From contig CAISKH010000199.1 of NCBI GenBank assembly GCA_903885865.1, positions 1-6,867 of the forward strand: DNA of 6,867 nucleotides. Reading direction: 5' to 3'. Origin of the DNA: an uncultured Mucilaginibacter sp. (GTDB taxonomy: Bacteria > Bacteroidota > Bacteroidia > Sphingobacteriales > Sphingobacteriaceae). Positions 1 through 6,005 of the stretch are shown piece by piece (the stretch's first letter is position 1; every line of letters begins with the position of its first letter). The notes under the pieces are model-generated. The model had not been told where the DNA came from. It made no database searches and saw nothing but the letters and a program-made list of their open reading frames with translations. A program made the position numbers and the translations under genes.

Positions 1-768
1 ACTACTGATTTGGGCGATAAGGATATTTATCAGGCTGCCCTTAAAGGAAGCATATTAAAATTATTGCCCTTGGTTAATATTGTCGACATTACAAACAGCG
101 TTGCGGCCTATAATATACAGCAAGCAGCCTTCATATTAAAAAACAGTTTTTACTACTTTCCTGATGGCACAGTGCATTTAATAGGTATTGATACTGTTTA
201 CAATGAGCGCACCAAATACCTGGCCATTCGTTATAAAAACCATTACTTTGTTGGCTCTGATAATGGCATATTTTCGCTGATGTTTAATGCTGACCCTGAT
301 GAAATGGTGGAGATAAATATTATGCAGGACCTGAAATTTTTACATTTCCCGCTGGCAGATATTTTTGTGAAAGCGGCTTGCCACCTGGCAGGCGGCGGAA
401 AATTGACCGAAATAGGTTTACCCATCAGCAAAATTGAAAACAAAATGAACCTGCAGCCTGTAATTGAAAAAAACCTGATAAAAGGGGCTGTAATTTATAT
501 TGATTCATTCCAGAACGTAATTACTAATATTACAAAAGAATTTTTTAACCGGGTGCAGCTGGGCCGGCAGTTTACATTGTACTTTAAACGCAATGAAACT
601 ATTAACCATTTAAGCTGGCATTATAATGAGGTGCCCGAAGGCGAAAAACTTTGCCTGTTTGGCATAAGCGACCATTTAGAGATTGCCATTAATAAAGGTA
701 ATGCCAGTGGTTTGCTGGGGTTAAATTTGGGCGATAGTGTAATAATTGATTTTGAATATAAACCATGA
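1..768 (+). CDS. SAM hydroxide adenosyltransferase family protein (DUF62), 5' end cut by window edge
   Basis: The frame is open from base 1 and begins TTDLGDKD, matching the TTDFG start of this family, so only a few N-terminal residues lie outside the window; the TTG at 10 is not the real start. Visible residues number 255, a normal length. Family members characterised so far split S-adenosylmethionine into adenosine and methionine; relatives are halogenases. Supporting segments, numbered from base 1: FPDGTVHLIGID around 53-64, YFVGSDNGIF around 82-91 (SAM-pocket type), DIF..AACHLAGGG around 120-133, and a C-terminal domain with YIDSFQNVITNI around 166-177 and INKGNASGLLGLNLGD around 230-245. 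The usual VDPGVG..R stretch reads IDTVYNERTK, and the usual FHGRD reads FPLAD (116-120), so the family histidine appears replaced by proline. The fold assignment is firm, but SAM cleavage by this member is uncertain. Its stop overlaps the next start by 4 bases, suggesting coupled translation. Confidence 0.85.
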   Translation, partial: TTDLGDKDIYQAALKGSILKLLPLVNIVDITNSVAAYNIQQAAFILKNSFYYFPDGTVHLIGIDTVYNERTKYLAIRYKNHYFVGSDNGIFSLMFNADPDEMVEINIMQDLKFLHFPLADIFVKAACHLAGGGKLTEIGLPISKIENKMNLQPVIEKNLIKGAVIYIDSFQNVITNITKEFFNRVQLGRQFTLYFKRNETINHLSWHYNEVPEGEKLCLFGISDHLEIAINKGNASGLLGLNLGDSVIIDFEYKP

Positions 769-1289
769 GAAAGATAATACTGCTTGGCTTGTTGTGTTTT
801 TTATTTGCCTGTGCATACGCCCAGGCAAATTCCGATTCGGTAGCCTACCAGCTGCAGCGAAAAAAAATTAATACGATGCTTGCCGAGCGCACCCAAAAGT
901 TTGGCCAGTATGATAAGAGCTTAAAAGAGCATACCGGCATTTTTGGCCTGCAAACCAAAAATGATATAAGGCGGTCGAATGAGATTTTGATGGATATTGT
1001 GAAAACAGACAATGATATTTATAAAGAGCTTAAAATATTATTGGATTACCGCGCTTTTCAGCAAAGCCAGGTGCAGGATAAGTCGAAAGAAACGGAGAAT
1101 AGCGCGTTAGGCTATCTATACAGCATCAAACAGCTGAGGGACGAACTGGACAAACAAAAAAAATTAGGTGAAGAAAACGCCCGTTTACAGGACAAGGCAT
1201 CGCTTAATTTTAAAATTATTGTGGTGTTATTACTTTTCATAATCTTGTTTTTGCTGAGAAACCAAATACGCGCAAAAGAAAAAGTTTAA
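765..1289 (+). CDS. Unrecognised secreted coiled-coil protein with C-terminal membrane anchor
   Basis: I do not recognise this 174-residue protein. Residues 1-19 form a signal peptide (charged RK, hydrophobic IILLGLLCFLF, likely cleavage after AYA). A lipobox reading (LFAC, Cys16) is possible but poor because of the Phe at -2. Residues 25-146 are charged and predicted helical, with heptad-like leucines in 118-142 (IKQLRDELDKQKKLGEENAR), so probably a coiled coil. Residues 149-164 are strongly hydrophobic (IIVVLLLFIILFLL), followed by a basic tail RNQIRAKEKV. This predicts an extracytoplasmic helical domain, one membrane span and a short cytoplasmic tail. The ATG shares the ATGA overlap with the upstream SAM-family gene, which fixes the start and implies co-expression. 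There is no catalytic motif. A structural or envelope-associated role is only a guess. Confidence 0.75.
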   Translation: MRKIILLGLLCFLFACAYAQANSDSVAYQLQRKKINTMLAERTQKFGQYDKSLKEHTGIFGLQTKNDIRRSNEILMDIVKTDNDIYKELKILLDYRAFQQSQVQDKSKETENSALGYLYSIKQLRDELDKQKKLGEENARLQDKASLNFKIIVVLLLFIILFLLRNQIRAKEKV

Positions 1290-1298
1290 ACCAATATC

Positions 1299-1340
1299 AC
1301 GTACAACGTAATACGTATAACGTAGTACCAGCAATACGTA
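1299..1340 (+). repeat. ACGTA array with 7-bp period
   Basis: The pentamer ACGTA occurs at 1299, 1306, 1313 and 1320, exactly 7 bases apart with two variable bases after each, and again at 1336, off phase by 2 bases. Because TACGTA is its own reverse complement, parts of the array are locally palindromic. It fills most of the 62-base gap between the membrane protein gene and the nuclease gene and ends 11 bases before the nuclease ATG. No -7 box of the TAnnTTTG type is seen in the gap, so the nuclease may be read through from upstream. Confidence 0.8.
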
Positions 1341-1351
1341 TCATAAAACAA

Positions 1352-2743
1352 ATGAAACTAACTATACATGGCGCGGCGCGGCAAGTTACCGGAAGCATGC
1401 ATTTGCTTGAAGTTGGCCAATATAAAATATTAATTGATTGCGGCCTTGACTATGAAAAGGACCGCAGTATTCAATCAAACGAAGATTTTCCTTTTGATCC
1501 GGCTGCTATTGACGCGGTGGTATTAACCCACGCGCATATTGACCACTCGGGCAACCTGCCTACGCTGGTACGTTTAGGTTTTAACGGGCAAATATTAGCT
1601 ACCCCGCCTACCGCAGACCTGACAGAGCTTTTGCTGCTCGATTCGGTGAATATATTTATGAGTAAGGCGCATAAAAGCCGTAAACATGGCAAGGGCAAAT
1701 TTAATACCAACGCACAGCCCTTATACCTGCAAAAACATGTAATGGATACCATGGAGCGGTTTGTTACTATTGGTTTTAACAAATCCTTCCGTATTACCGG
1801 CGATATTGAACTTATTTTTATACCCGTTGGCCATTTGTTAGGGGCAGCTGCCGCGATTTTTAAAATAAACGACCAGGGCGAAGAAAAAACCATCGCCTTT
1901 ACCGGCGATATCGGCCGCAAAAACTACCCGGTGCTCGATGACCCCCAATCCTTGCCCCCGGTTGATTTTTTAGTAACAGAATCAACCTATGGCGGGCGGC
2001 TTCATACCAAAGATAAAACCGTTGAGCAGGCTTTGGTTGAAGTAATTGATAAATGTTGCGTTAAAGAACTGGGGCGCTTAATTATACCGGCGTTCAGCAT
2101 AGGTCGCACACAATCGTTAGTTTATTCGTTAAATAAAATATTCAGCAGCGGGTTGTTGCCACCTGTAAAGGTATTTGTTGACAGCCCAATGGCCAGCATG
2201 GCTACAGGCATCTTCAGAAAATACCATGAACTGGTAAATAAAGAAGCGCAGGAATTTTACCGAACCCAGGGCGACGAATTTGAGTTTGATAACCTCACTT
2301 ATATAGAAACCTTAAAAGACAGCCGCCAAATATCCAATTATTACGAACCCTGCATCATTATCTCATCGGCAGGTATGCTGGAGGGCGGGCGTATACAGGA
2401 TCATTTGTTTTATAATATCCAGAATTATTATTGCACCATCCTGTTTATTGGTTATTGCGCCAGGGGTACTTTGGGGCATAGGTTATTGCGCGGAGATTCT
2501 ATAGTCCATATCAAAGACCGTGATTTGGCGGTGTATGCCACCATTAAACAAACCGACGTATTAAGCGCCCATGGCGACCACGATGACCTCGTAAACAACG
2601 TTAAACAACAGGATAAAGCAAAACTAAAACAGGTTTACCTTGTGCACGGCGAAACAACCAGTATGCTGGCGCTAAGTGATGCTTTGGTGGAGGATGGGTA
2701 CCCGGTTGTTATTCCGGAAAAGGGAGTGAGTTACATTATGTAG
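1352..2743 (+). CDS. MBL-fold metallohydrolase with beta-CASP and RMMBL domains, probable ribonuclease
   Basis: This 463-residue cytoplasmic protein belongs to the CPSF73-like beta-CASP nucleases that process or degrade RNA with two zinc ions. The metallo-beta-lactamase core covers about residues 1-210: motif 1 Asp29 (LIDCG), motif 2 HAHIDH at 60-65, motif 3 His161 (PVGHLLGA), motif 4 Asp186 (FTGDIGR). The beta-CASP part follows: motif A Glu210 (TESTYGG), IPAFSIGRTQ at 245-254, and SSAGMLEGGRIQDHL at 338-352 with the likely motif B His351. The C-terminal RMMBL part carries LSAHGDH at 404-410 (motif C His407) and VYLVHGE at 428-434. All expected metal and catalytic residues are present. The length matches short bacterial members of the Thermus TTHA0252 type, without extra KH or RNase J domains. 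No Shine-Dalgarno sequence is visible. The start is fixed by the conserved N-terminal strand (MKLTIHGAARQVTGS). RNA as substrate is inferred from the family. Confidence 0.92.
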   Translation: MKLTIHGAARQVTGSMHLLEVGQYKILIDCGLDYEKDRSIQSNEDFPFDPAAIDAVVLTHAHIDHSGNLPTLVRLGFNGQILATPPTADLTELLLLDSVNIFMSKAHKSRKHGKGKFNTNAQPLYLQKHVMDTMERFVTIGFNKSFRITGDIELIFIPVGHLLGAAAAIFKINDQGEEKTIAFTGDIGRKNYPVLDDPQSLPPVDFLVTESTYGGRLHTKDKTVEQALVEVIDKCCVKELGRLIIPAFSIGRTQSLVYSLNKIFSSGLLPPVKVFVDSPMASMATGIFRKYHELVNKEAQEFYRTQGDEFEFDNLTYIETLKDSRQISNYYEPCIIISSAGMLEGGRIQDHLFYNIQNYYCTILFIGYCARGTLGHRLLRGDSIVHIKDRDLAVYATIKQTDVLSAHGDHDDLVNNVKQQDKAKLKQVYLVHGETTSMLALSDALVEDGYPVVIPEKGVSYIM

Positions 2744-2903
2744 GCACTAATTGCACGAATTAAATCGAATTTCACGAATGGAATACTTTGTAACGTTAGG
2801 GACTTTGCACATAAACCGATAAAAATTCGTTAAATTCGATTTAATTCGTGCAATCCGTGCCTATCTCACCATTCGTGAAATTCGATCTAATTCGAAAAAT
2901 TCG
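2743..2903. repeat. Inverted ATTCG/CGAAT array between convergent genes
   Basis: The gap between the nuclease stop and the serA stop holds one left arm and two right arms. Bases 2743-2772 pair with 2832-2861 (28 of 30 complementary). Bases 2756-2781 pair with 2869-2894 (25 of 26). The left arm can therefore fold with either right arm but not both. The core pentamer occurs as CGAAT at 2756, 2766 and 2775 and as ATTCG at 2825, 2834, 2844, 2871, 2880, 2890 and 2899, so spacing alternates 9 and 10 bases within each arm. The left arm starts on the last base of the nuclease stop codon. Position between two gene ends suggests use as a bidirectional transcript end or mRNA 3' protection. There is no clean T tract. 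Confidence 0.85.
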
Positions 2904-2910
2904 TGTCTAT

Positions 2911-3864
2911 TTATTTCTTAAAGTGACCAATAATTAAACTTGCCAGCTCCACCCCTATACGCTCCTGCGCTTCGTTAGTAGCTGCACCGATATGCGGGGT
3001 TAATGATATTTTGGGATGCTTTAAAATCTCTTCGCGCGGTGTAGGTTCGTTATCAAACACGTCCAACGCCGCGTAAGCTACCTGGCCGCTGTTTAAAGCG
3101 TCGACCAGCGCCAGTTCATCAATTAAGCCGCCGCGGGAGATATTTATTAAATGAACACCTTTTTTCATTCGCGCTAATTCATCAGCGCCTATCAGGGCTT
3201 TATCAATAAATGGTGTATGCAGGGTAATAAAATCTGCTTCTTTTATAATTTCTTCAAGTGTAACCGTTTTTACAGCAACATTAACCTTGGGGCCGCCACT
3301 GCCTAAAACTATCTCCACTTCGGGGCTGAATGGGTAAAGATCATAAGCTATTACATCCATGCCCACGCCGATGGCAATTTTAGCCACCTCACGGCCAATG
3401 CGACCGAAACCAACTATACCCAGTTTTTTACCGCGAAGCTCTATGCCTTTGGCATAAGCCTTTTTCAGGTCGTTAAATTTAGTACCGCCTTCAACAGGCA
3501 TTTTACGGTTGCTATCGTGCAAAAAACGTACGCCGGTAAATAACTGTGCGAAAACCAGTTCGGCAACTGATAAAGACGATGAAGCCGGGGTATTATAAAC
3601 ACCTATCCCTTTTTCTTTGGCGTAGTCAACATCAATATTGTCAACGCCAACACCACCGCGACCTATCAGTTTTAAATTCGGACAGGCATCAATCAGCGCT
3701 TTGCGTACCTTGGTAGCACTACGCACGGTAATGGCATCATAGTTTTGTAATTTAACAGGCAATTCATCCTGTGGAATGTTATTAGTATCAACCTCAAAAC
3801 CGGCATCCTCTAACATCTTTTTCCCGATGGGGTCTATACCATCGTTAGCTAATATTTTGATCAT
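2911..3864 (-). CDS. serA: D-3-phosphoglycerate dehydrogenase, short form without ACT domain
   Basis: This enzyme oxidises 3-phosphoglycerate to 3-phosphohydroxypyruvate with NAD, the first step of serine synthesis. The 317 residues form the two-part D-2-hydroxyacid dehydrogenase fold. The substrate part contains YDAITVRSATKV (42-53) and IGRGGVGVDNIDV (67-79). The Rossmann part has GFGRIG (152-157) with Asp175 as the likely NAD-ribose acid. The catalytic set is Arg244 (NISRGG), Glu273 (DNEPTP) and His291 (TPHIGAAT). The protein ends one helix after this, so the C-terminal ACT domain of E. coli-type SerA (about 410 residues) is absent and serine feedback through ACT is not expected. The segment between Asp175 and about 205 is somewhat long (IVLGSGGPKVNVAVKTV). 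Another 2-hydroxyacid dehydrogenase is possible from sequence alone, but position just downstream of serC on the same strand supports SerA. The ATG at 3862-3864 fits the conserved start MIKILANDG. Confidence 0.92.
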   Translation of the reverse strand: MIKILANDGIDPIGKKMLEDAGFEVDTNNIPQDELPVKLQNYDAITVRSATKVRKALIDACPNLKLIGRGGVGVDNIDVDYAKEKGIGVYNTPASSSLSVAELVFAQLFTGVRFLHDSNRKMPVEGGTKFNDLKKAYAKGIELRGKKLGIVGFGRIGREVAKIAIGVGMDVIAYDLYPFSPEVEIVLGSGGPKVNVAVKTVTLEEIIKEADFITLHTPFIDKALIGADELARMKKGVHLINISRGGLIDELALVDALNSGQVAYAALDVFDNEPTPREEILKHPKISLTPHIGAATNEAQERIGVELASLIIGHFKK

Positions 3865-3876
3865 GGTGTATAATGT

Positions 3877-3971
3877 TTAGCCCCCCAACCCCCTAAAGGG
3901 GGAGCAATTAAACAAATTTACTCTTTAGGGTTAGAGAATATTACTCCCCCTTCAGGGGGTTGGGGGGTTAA
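3877..3971. repeat. GC-rich inverted repeat in the serC-serA gap, overlapping the serC 3' end
   Basis: The arms 3881-3904 and 3944-3967 are complementary at 23 of 24 positions, and a weaker match extends out to 3877 and 3971. Each arm also folds on itself (CCCCC-TAAA-GGGGG on the left; the right arm reads CCCCC-TGAA-GGGGG on the minus strand). The gap could thus form one long hairpin or two small ones in the serC-serA transcript. The 39 bases between the arms are AT-rich. The right arm lies inside the serC reading frame. The layout resembles dispersed intergenic repeats of this bacterial group (recollection, not checked). It could stabilise the serC part of the mRNA or lower read-through into serA. 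Confidence 0.85.
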
Positions 3972-5019
3972 ACTCCTGCATGGCGTCTATCAGCACGTAA
4001 ATGCTGGTTATCGGCAATGCGTTATAGATAGAAGCGCGGAAACCGCCAACACTTCTATGGCCCTTAATGCCAACTATTCCTTTTTCGTCGCATAGTTTAA
4101 GGAATGGCTTTTCATGCTCTGGGTTCTCGGCAACAAAACAAACATTCATATCCGAGCGGTCCTCGACAGCGCAAACTGCCTTAAACAGCGGGTTACGGTC
4201 AATTTCCTCGTATAATACTCTTGATTTAACGGCGTTTTCTTTTTCAATTTCGGCAACGCCACCTTTAGATTTTAACCAATTAAGCGTTAGCATAGAAACA
4301 TATATGGCAAACACCGGTGGAGTATTATACATAGAACCACCTTCAATTTGTGTTTGATAGTTCAGCATAGCCGGTATTTTACGGCCCGATTTCCCTAAAA
4401 TATCATCCTTAACAATAACCAGCGTAACACCTGCCGGGCCCATGTTTTTTTGAGCGCCTGCATAGATGATACCAAAATCGGCCACATTGATTTTCCGACT
4501 GAATATGTCTGAAGACATATCACAAACTACCGGCACCGGCGACGGAAAGAATTTATGCAATTGCGTTCCGTAAATAGTGTTGTTTGAAGTGATATGGAAA
4601 TAAGCCGCATCAGCAGGTATGGTAAAATCTTTAGGGATGTACGTAAAGTTGCTTTCTTTTGATGTAGCAACAATTTCCACTTCGCCAAAATATTTAGCCT
4701 CTTTCAACGCCTTGTTTGCCCACACACCCGATTCAAGATAGGCGGCTTTGCCACCATCGGGCAGCAAGTTGTAAGGCACCATTGCAAATTGAGTGCTTGC
4801 GCCTCCTTGTAAAAATAATACCGAGTAGCCTGCCGGAACTGCTAACAATTCTTTCACTAATTTTACGGCTTCATCCAAAACCGCCTCAAATTCGGGCGAC
4901 CGGTGAGATACCTCTAACAGGGAAAGCCCTGTACCGTTAAAATCAATTACTGCGGCTGCCGCCTGCTTTAAAACTTCATGTGGTAAAATCCCGGGTCCGG
5001 GACCAAAATTATGTTTCAT
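3952..5019 (-). CDS. serC: Phosphoserine aminotransferase
   Basis: This PLP enzyme moves an amino group from glutamate to 3-phosphohydroxypyruvate, giving phosphoserine (second step of serine synthesis; family members may also act in pyridoxine synthesis). The 355 residues match the usual length (about 360). Visible landmarks are the start HNFGPGPGILP (3-13), SHRS at 38-41 (phosphate-binding His and Arg), LQGGASTQF at 70-78 (PLP phosphate site), Trp100 (ring stacking), SNNTIYGTQ at 145-153, Asp167 (pyridine nitrogen), Lys191 in AGAQKNMGP (Schiff base), and GHRSVGGFRASIYNA at 320-334. The family-like sequence ends at about AMQEF; the last five residues NPPTP and the stop come from the GC-rich repeat. 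serA follows 87 bases downstream on the same strand, so a serC-serA operon is likely. The ATG at 5017-5019 fits the family start. Confidence 0.95.
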   Translation of the reverse strand: MKHNFGPGPGILPHEVLKQAAAAVIDFNGTGLSLLEVSHRSPEFEAVLDEAVKLVKELLAVPAGYSVLFLQGGASTQFAMVPYNLLPDGGKAAYLESGVWANKALKEAKYFGEVEIVATSKESNFTYIPKDFTIPADAAYFHITSNNTIYGTQLHKFFPSPVPVVCDMSSDIFSRKINVADFGIIYAGAQKNMGPAGVTLVIVKDDILGKSGRKIPAMLNYQTQIEGGSMYNTPPVFAIYVSMLTLNWLKSKGGVAEIEKENAVKSRVLYEEIDRNPLFKAVCAVEDRSDMNVCFVAENPEHEKPFLKLCDEKGIVGIKGHRSVGGFRASIYNALPITSIYVLIDAMQEFNPPTP

Positions 5020-5078
5020 ATGATTTGAAAATTGGTATTTGCGCTATATCGAATTAACAACTTCGTATTTTGCTGGGG

Positions 5079-5086
5079 CAAAGGTA
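5079..5086 (-). promoter_or_regulatory. Candidate -7 promoter box for serC(-serA)
   Basis: The minus strand reads TACCTTTG, a full match to the Bacteroidota -7 consensus TAnnTTTG, in an AT-rich gap. Transcription would begin near 5072, giving a leader of about 50 bases before the serC ATG. No TTG or TTTG stands at the usual 19-21 base distance upstream (the nearest, in ACTTTGTC, is only 10 bases away), so the -33 element is weak or missing. The rest of the 185-base gap (5020-5204) holds no gene. Confidence 0.55.
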
Positions 5087-5145
5087 ATTAATTTGACAAA
5101 GTTTATATGGTTTGTTTACATTTATTTTAAAAAAATACAATTATT

Positions 5146-5166
5146 CAATAAAAGCAGTTTTTATTG
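5146..5166 (-). terminator. Weak hairpin after rpe, possible terminator
   Basis: CAATAAAA (5146-5153) and TTTTATTG (5159-5166) form an 8-bp stem with a 5-base loop, 38 bases past the rpe stop. On the minus strand a run of seven T (5129-5135) follows after about ten bases. The stem is almost all A-T pairs, so termination here would be weak. It is the only candidate seen between rpe and serC; read-through from rpe into serC-serA is possible. Confidence 0.3.
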
Positions 5167-5204
5167 CAAATATTAAATTAAATCAATTTATTGACCCGCA
5201 TTTA

Positions 5205-5870
5205 TTACGATTGTAATAACTTTTCGGGATGTTTCAGACTCGATATTACCGACGCCGGATCACCGGATGAGAACACCGCGCTGCCCGCAACCAGCACATT
5301 TGCACCCGCCTTAACCAGTTTTGCCGCATTGCTTTGATCTACCCCACCGTCAACTTCAATATACAGCCCGGGGTTATGTTGTTCGCTTAATTTTTTAGCT
5401 TCTTTTATTTTTGTATAGGTATGTTCAATAAAATGCTGCCCACCGAACCCGGGGTTTACAGACATGATCAAAACCAGTTCGAGATCGGCAATAATATCCT
5501 GCAGCATAGTAACAGGTGTATGCGGATTAAGCGCTACGCCGGCCCTGCAGCCCAGTTCTTTGATAACCTGTATAGTGCGGTGCAAATTGGGGCATGCCTC
5601 AAAATGCACGGTTATACCGGCTGCCCCCGCGTCTTTAAAGCCTTTTAAATAGCGGTCGGGGTCAACTATCATTAAATGTACATCAAGGGGCTTTTTAGCA
5701 TATTTATAGGCCACTTTGGCCACCGGGAAGCCGAAGGAGATATTAGGCACAAATAAACCATCCATTACATCAACGTGTATCCAATCGGCCTCACTTTGGT
5801 TAAGCATTTCGATATCCCGTTGCAGGTTACCAAAATCGGCAGCTAAAATTGATGGGGCGATCAAATGCAT
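5205..5870 (-). CDS. rpe: Ribulose-phosphate 3-epimerase
   Basis: This enzyme interconverts ribulose 5-phosphate and xylulose 5-phosphate in the non-oxidative pentose phosphate pathway. It is a complete 221-residue TIM barrel of standard length. Motifs in order: IAPSILAADFGNL (4-16, with Ser7), HVDVMDGLFVPN (32-43), DVHLMIVDP (63-71), SVNPGFGGQ (137-145), EVDGGV (172-177) and AGSAVF (195-200). The metal ligands His32, Asp34, His65 and Asp174 are all present; Asp34 and Asp174 are the acid-base pair. The ATG at 5868-5870 agrees with the family start (M-h-IAPSIL). There is no Shine-Dalgarno sequence: the 35 bases directly upstream are a heptamer array that has no G on the coding strand. The 89-residue gene lies upstream on the same strand, 129 bases away. 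Confidence 0.96.
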   Translation of the reverse strand: MHLIAPSILAADFGNLQRDIEMLNQSEADWIHVDVMDGLFVPNISFGFPVAKVAYKYAKKPLDVHLMIVDPDRYLKGFKDAGAAGITVHFEACPNLHRTIQVIKELGCRAGVALNPHTPVTMLQDIIADLELVLIMSVNPGFGGQHFIEHTYTKIKEAKKLSEQHNPGLYIEVDGGVDQSNAAKLVKAGANVLVAGSAVFSSGDPASVISSLKHPEKLLQS

Positions 5871-5905
5871 GTTAGTGATTAGTGGTTGGAGATTAGAGAT
5901 TAGTG
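5871..5905. repeat. Five tandem heptamers abutting the rpe start codon
   Basis: From the base next to the rpe ATG, five 7-base units run without a break: GTTAGTG, ATTAGTG, GTTGGAG, ATTAGAG and ATTAGTG on the plus strand. Read in the direction of rpe, the consensus is CACTAAT and the whole 35 bases contain only A, C and T. If the -7 box at 5927-5934 is used, the array is most of the rpe 5' leader. Bases 5872-5883 are perfectly complementary to 5958-5969, and 5898-5908 to 5995-6005. Confidence 0.85.
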
Positions 5906-5926
5906 CCTGTGTTGTTTAATAATATT

Positions 5927-5934
5927 CAAAGTTA
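5927..5934 (-). promoter_or_regulatory. Candidate -7 promoter box for rpe
   Basis: The minus strand reads TAACTTTG, a full match to TAnnTTTG. The predicted start of transcription is near 5920, about 50 bases before the rpe ATG. The box sits in the spacer between the two inverted heptamer arrays. No convincing -33 TTG is seen at the expected distance upstream. Confidence 0.45.
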
Positions 5935-5953
5935 GTTTTATGATGGCTAATAT

Positions 5954-6005
5954 CCTAACTAATCACTAATTAACTAACCTCTAATTACTGCCGAAGGCAC
6001 TAATC
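5954..6005. repeat. Second, inverted heptamer array between the 89-residue gene and rpe
   Basis: Units CCTAACT, AATCACT, AATTAACT (8 bases), AACCTCT and AATTACT run from 5954 to 5989. They are the reverse-complement type of the array at 5871-5905, with one unit expanded by a base. A small hairpin TGCC-GAA-GGCA (5989-5999) and a last copy CACTAATCAC follow, the latter lying inside the end of the 89-residue gene, whose stop is formed by CTA at 6000-6002. Pairing with the first array would place the rpe -7 box in the loop of a cruciform or hairpin. Confidence 0.75.

Noticed and set aside
10..12. TTG as start codon of the SAM-family gene
   Set aside because: The frame is open to base 1, and the preceding residues TTD belong to the conserved family N-terminus, so the true start is outside the window.
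1471..1920. 149-codon open frame on the minus strand inside the nuclease gene
   Set aside because: It is fully antisense to a gene with all its catalytic motifs, has no domain resemblance, and its composition (Ser, Ile, Cys-rich runs) looks like a shadow frame.
2743..2903. CRISPR array in the repeat-rich gap
   Set aside because: The repeats are inverted, only 5-30 bases long and spaced at 9/10 bases, with no equal-length unique spacers and no cas genes.
4067..4357. 96-codon open frame on the plus strand inside serC
   Set aside because: It is antisense to conserved SerC sequence, with no recognisable motif and no promoter; a shadow frame.
5020..5204. Riboswitch upstream of serC
   Set aside because: The predicted leader is only about 50 bases and AT-rich, with no stable stems or recognisable aptamer.
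5421..5919. Several plus-strand open frames of 62-75 codons across rpe
   Set aside because: They overlap each other and lie antisense to highly conserved rpe motifs; one runs through the heptamer array. None has protein-like features.
5871..6005. Insertion-sequence remnant with terminal inverted repeats
   Set aside because: The spacer is under 50 bases, with no transposase remnant and no target-site duplication that I could identify; a repeat pair describes it better.
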